Source: Methanoregulaceae archaeon
GTDB taxonomy: Archaea; Halobacteriota; Methanomicrobia; Methanomicrobiales; Methanospirillaceae
Direction: 5' to 3'
DNA length: 64,000 nt
Assembly: GCA_021371995.1 (NCBI GenBank)
Contig: JAJFVA010000010.1
Span: 62,001-126,000 of the forward strand
The notes under the pieces are model-generated. The model was not told the origin of the DNA. It worked only from the letters and a program-made list of their open reading frames with translations, and did not search any database. This document shows positions 51,962-61,023 of this stretch, in pieces; the first letter of the stretch is position 1; the number at the start of each line of letters is the position of its first letter. A program made the translations under genes and the position numbers.

Positions 51962-52618
51962 ATGCCGATTCTTCTTTACATGGAGGCCTCCTCTTTACGG
52001 GAAGATATTCTGGAAGCTTTGTACAAAGCCCGTTTTACAGGAACAAAACAATCCCTCTTGGAGGAACTCGCTTTAACGCTCGGGAAGGAACCCGGGGAAC
52101 TCCGGCCTGTGCTGATTCAGCTAGAACAGAACGGAGAACTGGTATTCAATCCTGATGGATCTCTTTCCCTGACCCCGGCAGGGAATGAAACCGGTGGCAG
52201 GGTGATGCGCAAACACAGGATCCTTGAATGTTTCTTCTCCGAGATGCTCGGGATGTCCCCGGATACTGCTTCGGAAGAGGCATGTACGCTGGAACATGGG
52301 GTCTCTGATGAGGCTATCGAGCGCCTCGGCAGGTACATCCGGGGGCCCGGCCGCAGCGGGCTCCATGGGATAAGGAGAGGTAAACGGTGGCAGGCTCTGA
52401 CACTGCTCGAGGCTGTGGAAGGGGATCTCCTCGTTGTCTCATGTGTCCGTTGTCGCGGTCTGGGCGGTCGCCTGCATGATCTGGGCCTGTTCCCTGGCAC
52501 GGAAATCACGGTGGTGCGGAAAATTCCCGGGAACGGGATTGTCGTAAGGGTTAAGGAATGTGACATTGCACTCAGTACGGAAATCGCTGCTTCTATACTC
52601 GTGGAGCGGGCCGGATGA
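51962..52618 (+). CDS. DtxR-like regulator with C-terminal FeoA domain
   Basis: A 218-residue protein: N-terminal winged helix (about 15-60), a DtxR/MntR dimer-and-metal segment (KHRILECFFSEMLGMSPDTASEEACTLEHGVSDEAIERL at about 85-122) and a C-terminal FeoA/SH3-like domain (about 145-215; LGGRLHDLGLFPGTEITVVRK). It may bind Fe2+ or Mn2+ and repress the operon while also serving as the FeoA partner of FeoB, because no separate feoA gene is present. Its stop overlaps the FeoB start (ATGA). Start could also be the ATG at 51980. Confidence 0.8.
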   Translation: MPILLYMEASSLREDILEALYKARFTGTKQSLLEELALTLGKEPGELRPVLIQLEQNGELVFNPDGSLSLTPAGNETGGRVMRKHRILECFFSEMLGMSPDTASEEACTLEHGVSDEAIERLGRYIRGPGRSGLHGIRRGKRWQALTLLEAVEGDLLVVSCVRCRGLGGRLHDLGLFPGTEITVVRKIPGNGIVVRVKECDIALSTEIAASILVERAG

Positions 52619-54465
52619 AGGTCGGGCTTATCGGTAATCCGAACGTCGGCAAATCGCTCATCTTTCACCAGCTGACCGGGCTTGGCGTAGAAGTCAGCAA
52701 TTACCCCGGTACCACCATCGATCTCCAGAGCGGAACCACCTGTTTTCAGAAAGAGATGATCGAGGTCACCGACCTCCCGGGCACGTATTCCATCGAAGGT
52801 GATTCCGAAGAAGAGAAGATAGTTCGTTCATTTGTTGATTCCGGAAAGGCCGATGTGATTGTCGCGGTTCTCGATGCCGGGCGCCTTGAACGGAACCTCT
52901 ACCTCCTGCTACAGGTCGCAGAATACAGGAGGCCGATGCTCGTTGTCCTCAATATGATGGATGAGGCAGAGAAATCGGGTATCCGGGTGGATGCCGGAAA
53001 ACTTTCATCCCTTCTTGGGGTTGAGGTAATCCCTACGGTGGCCATCCAGGGCAAGAATACCAGCAGCATTATCCCTGCCGTGCTGTCATCGGTAAAATCC
53101 CCCATAGTAAACGTCTTGTATGATCACCATATCGAAGCTGCGGTAAAAAGCCTGAAAACTGTTCATAACCTTGAATGGATCGAAGCAATACAGGCCCTTC
53201 TCGGTCATGCAAAAGATCCGGATGTCCGTGAGGCAGCAGCTGCCCTGTCTGAAGAGATTGAGCGGATGCACCGTATGACCGTTGCCCAGATCATCGCCGG
53301 CAACCGGCACCACTGTGCAGAACACATTGCAGATGAGGTCGTGCAACTCCGGACCCCTGAGAGAGGTCCGGATATCGACCGGCTGCTCACCTCCCGGATT
53401 CCAGGCATACCGATCCTCGCCGCGATCCTGATTGGAATCCTCCTCACGGTCTTTGTTATTGGATCATGGCTCGAGGAGGCGATTGTAACCCTGATCAATA
53501 TCTTCGTCCTGCAACCATTCCTGGCTGCCGGATTTCCCCCGCTCGCTGAACAACTCGGCGTCTCCCTCATCCTCGCCATCCAGGCCGGATTCGGGATAGC
53601 CTTTCCCTTCATCTTCACCTTTTACCTGTTTATCGCACTGCTCGAAGACTCGGGATATCTGACACGGGCCGCTTTTCTTGCTGATCGAACCCTTCACCGC
53701 TTCGGAATGCACGGGCAGGGGATCATCCCGCTCGTGCTCGGCTTCGGGTGTAATGTTCCGGCAATCATGAGCATCAAGCTCCTCCGGACAAAAAGGGAGC
53801 GGCTTATCGCCTCGTTCCTGGTTACCCTGGTTCCCTGTTCGGCACGCACGGTGATCATCGCAGGTCTCGTTGCTGCGTTTATCGGGCTTGCGGCAGCAAT
53901 GAGCGTGTATCTGTTCGTCATGGTCATCATCCTCATCACCGGGCTTATTCTGTCAAGGGTGACTCCCGGGGAACAGTATGGAATGATCCTCGAGATGAGC
54001 CCGCTCCGGAGACCGACGGTAAAAAATGTCCTCCTCAAATCCTGGATGCGTATCAGGGAGTTCCTGCTGGTGGCCATGCCCCTCCTCATTGTCGCCAGCA
54101 TTATTCTCGGACTGTTCCAGTACTCCGGACTGATGGCAGCATTTGAAGAATTTATTGCACCTTTCTCTGAGGCAGTACTTGGTCTGCCTTCCTATGCAAC
54201 CACCGCACTCATTTTCGGAATTCTGCGAAAGGAGATGGCACTTGAAACCCTGGTCATCCTTGCAGGGACCGCCGATCTCGGCTCGGTCCTGACCATGGCC
54301 CAGATCTATATCTTTGCCGTAGTCAGTGTGCTGTTTATCCCCTGCATCGCCACCATTGCTGTCCTCAGAAAGGAGATCGGGACGAAGATGGCACTGGTGA
54401 TTTCAGCCTATACTCTGGCCATAGGTCTTCTGGTTGGAGCGCTCCTCAACATGCTGTTATCATGA
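52615..54465 (+). CDS. feoB: Ferrous iron transporter FeoB
   Basis: A 616-residue protein. N-terminal G domain (about 1-200): GLIGNPNVGKS, YPGTTID, DLPGTYSIEG and NMMDEAEK; the long C-terminal part has about eight helices with the Gate motifs GFGCNVPAIMSIKLLRTKRER and LRKEMALETLV. It imports Fe2+ in a GTP-dependent manner. Overlap with the regulator gene implies co-regulation. Methanogens have high iron needs for hydrogenases and the many Fe-S proteins coded around here. Confidence 0.95.
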   Translation: MKVGLIGNPNVGKSLIFHQLTGLGVEVSNYPGTTIDLQSGTTCFQKEMIEVTDLPGTYSIEGDSEEEKIVRSFVDSGKADVIVAVLDAGRLERNLYLLLQVAEYRRPMLVVLNMMDEAEKSGIRVDAGKLSSLLGVEVIPTVAIQGKNTSSIIPAVLSSVKSPIVNVLYDHHIEAAVKSLKTVHNLEWIEAIQALLGHAKDPDVREAAAALSEEIERMHRMTVAQIIAGNRHHCAEHIADEVVQLRTPERGPDIDRLLTSRIPGIPILAAILIGILLTVFVIGSWLEEAIVTLINIFVLQPFLAAGFPPLAEQLGVSLILAIQAGFGIAFPFIFTFYLFIALLEDSGYLTRAAFLADRTLHRFGMHGQGIIPLVLGFGCNVPAIMSIKLLRTKRERLIASFLVTLVPCSARTVIIAGLVAAFIGLAAAMSVYLFVMVIILITGLILSRVTPGEQYGMILEMSPLRRPTVKNVLLKSWMRIREFLLVAMPLLIVASIILGLFQYSGLMAAFEEFIAPFSEAVLGLPSYATTALIFGILRKEMALETLVILAGTADLGSVLTMAQIYIFAVVSVLFIPCIATIAVLRKEIGTKMALVISAYTLAIGLLVGALLNMLLS

Positions 54466-54616
54466 ACAGGGGAACCGGTCATACAATAAAGATGGACGAC
54501 CATAATCGATGTGAAATGACCGGACGAAGCGGTTCCGTAAGCGTGGAGCTGATGCAGAGAGAATATATCAGGAACCCAGGTATTTTCCGGTATCTTTCCG
54601 GGCAGAGGGGGGAATC

Positions 54617-55366
54617 GTGCTCACCTTTGTAGGGCTCGGCCTTTACGACCTGCGGGATATTTCGGTGAAAGGGCTGGATTGTATCCGGAACGCCGACGCT
54701 GTATATCTCGAGGCGTATACTTCATGTCTGTCCGGGTGTACGCTGAGCGAGATGGAAGAGTTTTATAAAAAAGAGATCCGGGTCCTTTCCAGGCATGATG
54801 TCGAAGTGGACCCTGAACCCCTTCTCGAACGCGCTGCAACAAGCGATGTAGTCTTTCTCATGGGGGGTGACCCCATGGTATCTACAACCCATATCGATCT
54901 TCGCATCAGGGCATGCCTGAAGGGGGTTACAACGAAAGTCATCCACGGCTCTTCCATATCCACTGCAGTCTGCGGCCTCACCGGTCTTCAGAATTACCGG
55001 TTTGGAAAGTCATGTTCGCTCCCGTTCCCGCATGGATCCTGGTTTCCCATGACTCCGGTCAAAGTCATTGCGGAAAATCTTCTCCACGATCTCCATACCC
55101 TCGTATATCTCGACATCCAGGATAACCGTTTCATGACCATCCCTGAAGCAGTCGCACTCCTTGAGGAGATGGCCGGAAGGTCCGGAGCTGCCATTCCGCT
55201 GTATGTAGGCGTTGCGCGTGCCGGGTCTGATAATCCGGTTATCAGGGCCGGGGATTCCCGTACAATCCAGTCCACCGATTTCGGGACACCCCTGCATATC
55301 CTTGCAATCCCGGCATCCCTTCATGTGATGGAACGTGAATACCTTGAGTTGTTTGCTGATCTATGA
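54617..55366 (+). CDS. dphB: Diphthine synthase
   Basis: A 249-residue methyltransferase. [20 protein letters not shown] opens the protein, with the DphB/DPH5 signature [15 protein letters not shown] near 76-90, [23 protein letters not shown] near 111-133 and DIQ near 172. It methylates the modified histidine of translation elongation factor aEF2 on the way to diphthamide. The start is GTG at 54617 with AGAGGGGGGAATC upstream. Its stop overlaps the next ATG (ATGA). Diphthamide is universal in archaea. Confidence 0.93.
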   Translation: MLTFVGLGLYDLRDISVKGLDCIRNADAVYLEAYTSCLSGCTLSEMEEFYKKEIRVLSRHDVEVDPEPLLERAATSDVVFLMGGDPMVSTTHIDLRIRACLKGVTTKVIHGSSISTAVCGLTGLQNYRFGKSCSLPFPHGSWFPMTPVKVIAENLLHDLHTLVYLDIQDNRFMTIPEAVALLEEMAGRSGAAIPLYVGVARAGSDNPVIRAGDSRTIQSTDFGTPLHILAIPASLHVMEREYLELFADL

Positions 55367-55935
55367 CCCCGTCTGACTGCAGGGATGATCTTATCCGGCG
55401 GAATAATGGGATCAGGACCATTCCGGAAGAGGGAACCATCCTGTACTCCTCAGCAACTGTATTCCGGGATATGATCGAAGCCTATCTTGCGGACGGTGAG
55501 GGATTTCTGGCCAGAAACGACATTAAAAACGCATATGCAAGTTACTGGTATGCACTTGGCTGGATGGATGCAGGATTCTCTCTTGGCCTTGTTTCCACCC
55601 CCCATTCCAACCCAAAACCGGATTTTGCCGGAAGCACTGTGACTGACCCGGATTGCGGGCGCCAGCAGGAAAAAACGGCACGGTATCGCTCTCTGCTCGG
55701 TCAGGCCCTTGAAAACCTCGATGCTGCACCGGAAAATGGTTCATCCCTCTTTATTGCGACAAAGAGGATGTGTGGAGTTGCCAGATCCTGTCACCATCAG
55801 GGCATTTCCCTCGAAGAACATGGAAAAATTGCAGGTGCACTCGGGGCATACAGCTACGGATTTGCATGGCTTGATGCAGGTGTCAGGTTCGGGGTCTTCA
55901 GAATTATAAAAAACAGGGAATTGTTCACGATATAG
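55363..55935 (+). CDS. DUF357 family protein
   Basis: A 190-residue protein with two related halves: [41 protein letters not shown] (about 35-75) is the DUF357 core, and [27 protein letters not shown] (about 150-176) a partial second copy. The family is archaeal with helix-turn-helix pairs of unknown function. The overlap with dphB suggests a role linked to translation or simply co-transcription. Confidence 0.75.
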   Translation: MTPSDCRDDLIRRNNGIRTIPEEGTILYSSATVFRDMIEAYLADGEGFLARNDIKNAYASYWYALGWMDAGFSLGLVSTPHSNPKPDFAGSTVTDPDCGRQQEKTARYRSLLGQALENLDAAPENGSSLFIATKRMCGVARSCHHQGISLEEHGKIAGALGAYSYGFAWLDAGVRFGVFRIIKNRELFTI

Positions 55936-56028
55936 GGAGAACAGACCGGATTCTTTCCTTAAAGGGTTTATACTATGCGCAGTAACCAATTATGAATCTG
56001 CCATAAATTAGAGGAGAAGACTGCATCA

Positions 56029-57048
56029 ATGGACAAGACTCAGAAGAGGTGGTTGTGGGTCTCCCTCGGATTCTCTGCCGTGGTCCTGGTCGCTGTCCTG
56101 TATTTTACCGTTGATGCTTCCACCATTTCATATCTCAGACAACTCAGTCCCTTCTGGCTCGTCCTTGCCCTCTGCATTCACCTTCTCGCCCTCTGTTTCT
56201 GGGCTCTCCGTATCAAGTTCATGAGCAGGTCACTCGGGTACAAGGTAGGATTCTTTTATTCGCTCAACCTCGTGTTCGCCAATATGCTGCTCGCAGCGGT
56301 AACACCTTCCCAGGCCGGTGGCGAGCCGGTGCGGGTTCACGAACTGTATAAGGCTGGAGTAAAAATAGGCGACTCCACCGCTATCGTGATTACCGAAAGG
56401 ATCCTTGACGGGATAGTGCTTGGAATCGGCGGGGCATTTTTTATGTTTGTATTGGGAAGTGAATGGCAGCGGATCGGATCTGTATTCAGCTATCTGATGT
56501 ACATCTCCTGGATTGTAATCACCGTTATTGTCATCATCTTTATCTATTCAGTGAAAAATCCCGGCTTTCTGAAGAGGATTATACATTACACCTCGCGATG
56601 GTTTACCCGGAAATGGGAGAGTAAAAAGATCGAGCGCCTGGCCATGTCTATTGACAGTGAGGTTGATAACTTCCATAACACGCTCTCGGATTTTCTCAGC
56701 CATGGGAAAGCAGGGCTGATATATGGCCTGTTCTTCACGGCTCTGTTCTGGTTTTGTGAGTTCATCATTGTTTCAATCCTGTTGATCGGACTCTCACAGC
56801 CACCCATATTTGTCGAATCGCTGATTGTGCAGCTTGTTATCGCTGTAGTAATGATGATCCCCCTTACTCCCGGGGCATCCGGAATCGCCGAGATCTCGTT
56901 CACCTCGCTCTACGGTCTTTTCGTGAACTCATCGATTCTTGGAATCCTTGTAGTGCTCTGGCGCTCGATCCTCTTTTATTTTAATATTCTCCTCGGGCTC
57001 ATCTCAAGCCTCCTGATCGTCCAGCGGGAAGCCCGGGAGCCTGACTGA
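56029..57048 (+). CDS. Flippase-like membrane protein (UPF0104/LPG synthase TM region)
   Basis: A 339-residue membrane protein with about eight helices. The family signature is TPSQAGGEPVRVHELYKAGVK at about 87-107 followed by ITERILDGIVLG near 117, and PLTPGASGIAEISFTSLYGLF near 280. Members include the lysylphosphatidylglycerol synthase membrane part and AglD-related archaeal proteins proposed to move lipid-linked sugars. Here the substrate is unknown. AGAGGAGAAGACTGCATC precedes the ATG. It stands next to dphB-DUF357 but with a gap of about 90 bases. Confidence 0.8.
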   Translation: MDKTQKRWLWVSLGFSAVVLVAVLYFTVDASTISYLRQLSPFWLVLALCIHLLALCFWALRIKFMSRSLGYKVGFFYSLNLVFANMLLAAVTPSQAGGEPVRVHELYKAGVKIGDSTAIVITERILDGIVLGIGGAFFMFVLGSEWQRIGSVFSYLMYISWIVITVIVIIFIYSVKNPGFLKRIIHYTSRWFTRKWESKKIERLAMSIDSEVDNFHNTLSDFLSHGKAGLIYGLFFTALFWFCEFIIVSILLIGLSQPPIFVESLIVQLVIAVVMMIPLTPGASGIAEISFTSLYGLFVNSSILGILVVLWRSILFYFNILLGLISSLLIVQREAREPD

Positions 57049-57089
57049 ACAAACCTTTTTTTAGCTATGCACCAATCATCCCTGCAGTC

Positions 57090-57542
57090 ATGCCATCGGT
57101 TCCATGCAGGGTGAAGGGGGTATTTGTCGCAAAAAATGCCCTTGGGGCCTCCCCTGCTGTCATCCTCTCTGTCGAGAACGATACCTGCCTGCCGATTTAC
57201 ATCGGTCTCTTTGAAGCTATGTCTATTCATTCTGCCCTGAACAATGAGATCCCTCCGCGTCCACTCACCCATGACCTCTTTGTGGAATTTTTAAAACAGT
57301 TTGAAATTTCCCTTAAAACCCTCATTATCGACTCCCTTGAAGATGGGGTATATTATGCCAATATGATCCTTGAACGGGATCACCACGAGATGACGATCGA
57401 TTGCAGGCCAAGTGACGGCATTGCAATCGGGATACGATGCCAGGCCGGCATCATGATTGATGAAGAGGTTGTCCTGCAGTCAGCAGTGGATGCCAGCGAA
57501 CTGCCGGAACTGGTCGATATAAGCGCCTATCTGGCAGTTTGA
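57090..57542 (+). CDS. Bifunctional nuclease (DUF151)-like protein
   Basis: A 150-residue protein with the DUF151 layout: VFVAKNALGASPAVILSV near 11, LPIYIGLFEAMSIHSAL near 34 and IDCRPSDGIAIGIRC near 105-120, where the SDG/A motif is conserved. DUF151 proteins are reported nucleases in plants and bacteria; activity here is inferred. It is convergent with hisE, three bases apart. Start ATG 57090. Confidence 0.8.
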   Translation: MPSVPCRVKGVFVAKNALGASPAVILSVENDTCLPIYIGLFEAMSIHSALNNEIPPRPLTHDLFVEFLKQFEISLKTLIIDSLEDGVYYANMILERDHHEMTIDCRPSDGIAIGIRCQAGIMIDEEVVLQSAVDASELPELVDISAYLAV

Positions 57543-57545
57543 AAA

Positions 57546-57839
57546 TTATTTTCTCCGTGATGACAGTTCGTTCAGGACATCCTGGAATGAAACGCCGGAG
57601 ACTCTCAAAGCAACCATGAGGTGGAACTGCAGATCTGCCGCTTCTGAAACAACCCGGGAAGGATCCTGGTTTTTTGCGGCGATGATAAATTCTGTTGCTT
57701 CCTCGCCAATCTTTTCAAGGACCCTGTCGGAACCCTTCTCACCGGAAACAAGCTGTGAAACATAGGACCGGGGTGAAGGATTTTCGAAGCGATCGTTAAT
57801 CACCTGCCAGAGCTCTGAAAGTATATCAGTTGTGGTCAT
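57546..57839 (-). CDS. hisE: Phosphoribosyl-ATP diphosphatase
   Basis: A 97-residue HisE: MTTTDILSELWQVINDRF, SYVSQL, GEEATEFIIAAKNQ and SEAADLQFHLMVALRVSGV with the metal-binding EE...E and D residues. It removes pyrophosphate from phosphoribosyl-ATP, the second step of histidine synthesis. No other his gene is in the window. Its ATG overlaps the nusA stop by 4 bases. Confidence 0.92.
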   Translation of the reverse strand: MTTTDILSELWQVINDRFENPSPRSYVSQLVSGEKGSDRVLEKIGEEATEFIIAAKNQDPSRVVSEAADLQFHLMVALRVSGVSFQDVLNELSSRRK

Positions 57840-58279
57840 GTCGCACCATCCCCTGTTTTGAGATCTCCCAACTCGGCACCCCAGAACTTCCGCATCAACA
57901 GGCGTGCTTTCTCGATATTTGCACCTTTTTTCCCGATCGCAGTCCCCAAATCGCTTTTTTTCTGTAATGAAACAAGCAGTGCCCCTGTTATCGGATCCCT
58001 CTCAATCTTTGTTATCTCCACAGGGTAAAAGATGTTCGCGATGAACGCATTCGGATCATCAGCGTATTCCACCATCTCAATCCGTTTTCCGAGCACGTTC
58101 TGCATTCTCCGGATATTTTCCCCTTTTTTTCCTATTGCAAGCCCCATATCGCCTTTTTGTATCACGTAGATAATGCGTTCAAATCGCTCGTCTATGATGC
58201 AGTCAAGGGCAGTCGCTTTTGTCAGGATCCGGAGTTCTTCAATATATCTTCGCTCTTTAAAGCCGATATTCCGTTCCAT
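57836..58279 (-). CDS. nusA: Archaeal NusA-like KH-domain protein
   Basis: 147 residues from the ATG at 58279 (AAAGGA nine bases upstream). Two KH domains: VIQKGDMGLAIGKKGENIRRM (about 40-60) and QKKSDLGTAIGKKGANIEKAR (about 107-127), each with the GxxG loop. Archaeal NusA lacks the bacterial S1 and N-terminal domains; it binds RNA and may act in transcription elongation or termination. It is usually found beside the RNA polymerase and ribosomal protein genes, which are absent here; instead it is in an operon with hisE. Confidence 0.88.
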   Translation of the reverse strand: MERNIGFKERRYIEELRILTKATALDCIIDERFERIIYVIQKGDMGLAIGKKGENIRRMQNVLGKRIEMVEYADDPNAFIANIFYPVEITKIERDPITGALLVSLQKKSDLGTAIGKKGANIEKARLLMRKFWGAELGDLKTGDGAT

Positions 58280-58377
58280 TATCAAAATCCTTTATACTGT
58301 ATTCATGGAGCATGATTAAAGGTATTTCCGCTTTTATTACCGTGCTCCTGACCAGGAAAAATGAAGATGATGATGTT

Positions 58378-59115
58378 CTACCTGATCAGGTAGGAGATGG
58401 ATACCTGTGCGGTAACCGTGATCTGCCCGGTCTCGATCGGAGTCGGGACTGCTGCGGTTTTCATCTCTGCTGCGCCGGTGTACCGGTTATCGTAATAGAT
58501 CGGGACATAGACCGAGCCGACGCTGACTGATTTTACCCCGGTTATGGTGACCCCGGTTGCCACGGCAGTTACATCCGCATCATAACGGGCATTTGCCACC
58601 GCTTCTGTCAGGGCCTGTGCCCTGAGCGACTTCTCCTTTTCGGGAGAGAGGGTAAATCCGACTGAACTAACCTGGTTTGCTCCGTTGCTTACGGCAATAT
58701 CAATGATCTCTCCTGTCCGGGCGATATCCCGTACAGTCACCTGGACCATGCTTGTCACCTGGTAATACTTGATCTTCTGTCCGAATGGCAGTGTATTGTC
58801 ATCATACACCGGGTAGATGGTGTAACTTACCGTCTGTATATCATCCCGGGGGATCCCAGCCGCGACAAGGGTGGAAATAATACCATCCATAATCCTGGCA
58901 TTCTCCTGCTGTGCGGCTTTTACATCCTGGTTCTCGGTCTGGACTCCGAATGTCGCAAGTCCGATATCAGGAGAGGTCAGTATCTCTCCGCTCCCGGACA
59001 CCGAGATGAGGTTTTCAGGGCACGCTGCCGGATCCGCAGCAGCTGCGGTTATCGGCAGCAATGCCAGGGAAATAATAAGGAGGGCCGGAATGAATGACCA
59101 TATCTTTCTCTCCAT
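58378..59115 (-). CDS. Secreted SIMPL (DUF541) domain protein
   Basis: 245 residues from the ATG at 59115, which has GGTGAG four bases upstream. Signal peptide (FIPALLIISLALLPITAAAA), then the SIMPL domain: ISVSGSGEILTSPDIGLATFGV at about 40-61, TVSYTIYPVYDD, QVTSMVQVTVRDIARTGEIIDIA near 125-145 and ALTEAVANARYDADVTA near 178. Family proteins are exported and poorly understood. The frame extends to 59487 but that part is antisense to the leuC promoter and start; rejected. C-terminal tail ISYLIR. Confidence 0.82.
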   Translation of the reverse strand: MERKIWSFIPALLIISLALLPITAAAADPAACPENLISVSGSGEILTSPDIGLATFGVQTENQDVKAAQQENARIMDGIISTLVAAGIPRDDIQTVSYTIYPVYDDNTLPFGQKIKYYQVTSMVQVTVRDIARTGEIIDIAVSNGANQVSSVGFTLSPEKEKSLRAQALTEAVANARYDADVTAVATGVTITGVKSVSVGSVYVPIYYDNRYTGAAEMKTAAVPTPIETGQITVTAQVSISYLIR

Positions 59116-59272
59116 TGTTCTCACCATCCCAGAAATACAGGGTGAAAATTCAAATAAGTATCCATTCATGCGAAATATTTCGCAGTTATCTCTAAAATCC
59201 GACAAAGGGGATTCATCATTTTCAGCCACAATCTCCTTATCGTTTGATGAATCATTAATACTGGGAACTTTC

Positions 59273-60523
59273 ATGGGAGCAACCATCGTAGAGAAGATAT
59301 TCTCGTCCAGATGCGGCCATTCGGTCAGGGCAGGTGAAGTAGTGATGGCACCCGTGGATGGTGCGATGATCCATGATATCACGGGGCCACTCGCAATACG
59401 GAATTTTTTCGAGATGGGGGGGACGAACGTCTTTGACCCCGACAAGATCATCCTTCTCTTCGACCACCAGATTCCGGCAGACTCCATTGACGCTGCAGAA
59501 AATCATGTATTTATGAGGAAGTTTGCACGGGACCAGGGGATTCATAATTACGATATTCGTGAGGGGATCTGCCACCAGGTTGTTCTTGAAAAAGGCAGGG
59601 CAGCCCCGGGCGATATTATCGTCGGTGCCGACTCCCATACCTGCATGTATGGTTCAGTGGGTGCGTTTGCGACCGGGATTGGATCTACGGACATGGGATT
59701 CGTACTCAAGTTCGGGGCTCTCTACTTCAGGGTACCCGAGACCATACGTACTGAGGTTTCCGGGGCATTTCCATGGCGTGTTGGTGCAAAAGATCTCATC
59801 CTGTCAATTGCAAAGGATATCGGGGCTGATGGGGCTACCTACCAGGCCATTGAATTCACGGGAGAGACCTTTTCATCGATGTCCATGAACGGGAGGATGA
59901 CCTGCTGCAACATGGCTATCGAGATGGGAGCAAAGACGGGGATCGTGCCACCTGACGATATTACCTACGAGTATATGCAGAAGCGCAGGCAGTCGCATAC
60001 CGTTTCGATTGCAAGTGATCCTGATGCCTGTTATGCTGACAGGAGAGAGTATGGGGTAACAGACCTCTCTCCCCAGGTAGCAGTCCCCCATAATGTCGAC
60101 CTTGCCGTGGATGTTGAAAAGGTCGCCGGAACACCGGTTGATCAGGTCTTCATCGGGTCATGCACCAACGGGCGGTTTGAAGATCTCGCAGAGGCTGCCG
60201 AAGTGCTTGGCGATAAAAAATTCAACGAATCAATTCGCGTCATCATCATCCCTGCTTCACGGGATGAATACCTGAAGTCGCTGCAGGCCGGCCTTATCGA
60301 ACGGTTCGTGAAGGCAGGTGCCCTGGTTGAGGCGCCCTGCTGCGGACCCTGCATGGGTGGTGCGTTCGGGCTGCTCGCTCCCGGGGAGGTATCCCTGTCT
60401 ACATCGAACCGGAACTTCCGGGGGAGGCAGGGGAGCGCTGAAGCATCTGTATACCTCTGCTCGCCGGCGACAGCTGCAGCCAGTGCTCTCTATGGCGAGA
60501 TTACCGACCCGAGGGAGGTGTGA
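59273..60523 (+). CDS. leuC: 3-isopropylmalate dehydratase large subunit (or homoaconitase)
   Basis: 416 residues from the ATG at 59273. The aconitase fold is shown by GATIVEKIFSSRCGHSV, ILLFDHQIPADSI, GADSHTCMYGSVGAFATG and the [4Fe-4S] ligands Cys282-like in FIGSCTNGR plus APCCGPCMGG near 358-367, and by STSNRNFRGRQGS. It isomerises 2- to 3-isopropylmalate in leucine synthesis. Methanogens also have a close homoaconitase for coenzyme B; the loop of the adjacent small subunit (YLVY) favours the leucine enzyme. A longer frame to 58871 lies antisense to the SIMPL gene and is not used. Confidence 0.88.
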   Translation: MGATIVEKIFSSRCGHSVRAGEVVMAPVDGAMIHDITGPLAIRNFFEMGGTNVFDPDKIILLFDHQIPADSIDAAENHVFMRKFARDQGIHNYDIREGICHQVVLEKGRAAPGDIIVGADSHTCMYGSVGAFATGIGSTDMGFVLKFGALYFRVPETIRTEVSGAFPWRVGAKDLILSIAKDIGADGATYQAIEFTGETFSSMSMNGRMTCCNMAIEMGAKTGIVPPDDITYEYMQKRRQSHTVSIASDPDACYADRREYGVTDLSPQVAVPHNVDLAVDVEKVAGTPVDQVFIGSCTNGRFEDLAEAAEVLGDKKFNESIRVIIIPASRDEYLKSLQAGLIERFVKAGALVEAPCCGPCMGGAFGLLAPGEVSLSTSNRNFRGRQGSAEASVYLCSPATAAASALYGEITDPREV

Positions 60524-60525
60524 TC

Positions 60526-61023
60526 ATGCGAACCTGGAAATTCGGTGACAATATCGACACCGATGCAATTATCCCAGGGAGATACCTGGTCTATAACGAT
60601 CCCCGGGTACTCTCCTCCCATGCCTTTGAGGGGACACGGAATGACTTTGCCAAAGGTGTTTCCCCCGGTGATGTCATCATCGCCGGGAGAAATTTCGGAT
60701 GCGGCAGCTCGCGGGAGCATGCCCCCCTTGCACTGGCCGGGGCCGGGGTCAGGTTCATTGTCGCAAAGTCATTTGCCCGGATATTTTACCGGAATGCAGT
60801 GAATGTGGGGATGCTCCCCCTGGTCTGCCCTGACACCGGGTCTATCCCCGATGGCGAAGAGTGCACGGTGGACCTTGAAAAGAGGAGAATCGTATGCCAG
60901 GGCAGGTCATATGCAATCGAGCCGGTGCCTGATTTCCTGCTCAGGATTGCTGATGCAGGGGGTCTTATCGCATATGCAAGAAATCTTTCTGGGGTGGAGA
61001 CATGTACCGGGTCGCAGCGATAG
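60526..61023 (+). CDS. leuD: 3-isopropylmalate dehydratase small subunit
   Basis: 165 residues from the ATG at 60526 with GAGGTG upstream. The swivel domain motifs [19 protein letters not shown] (5-23), [17 protein letters not shown] near 58 and [17 protein letters not shown] near 80 are present. The substrate loop reads YLVY; in my recollection methanogen homoaconitases have YLRT there, which recognises a longer carboxylate chain, so this looks like isopropylmalate isomerase. Pairs with the large subunit two bases before it. Confidence 0.87.
   Translation: MRTWKFGDNIDTDAIIPGRYLVYNDPRVLSSHAFEGTRNDFAKGVSPGDVIIAGRNFGCGSSREHAPLALAGAGVRFIVAKSFARIFYRNAVNVGMLPLVCPDTGSIPDGEECTVDLEKRRIVCQGRSYAIEPVPDFLLRIADAGGLIAYARNLSGVETCTGSQR

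Noticed and set aside
58871-59272. N-terminal extension of LeuC
   Set aside because: It is antisense to the SIMPL gene; the family starts at the ATG at 59273.
59116-59487. N-terminal extension of the SIMPL protein
   Set aside because: It is antisense to the start of leuC; the internal ATG has a ribosome-binding site and begins the signal peptide.
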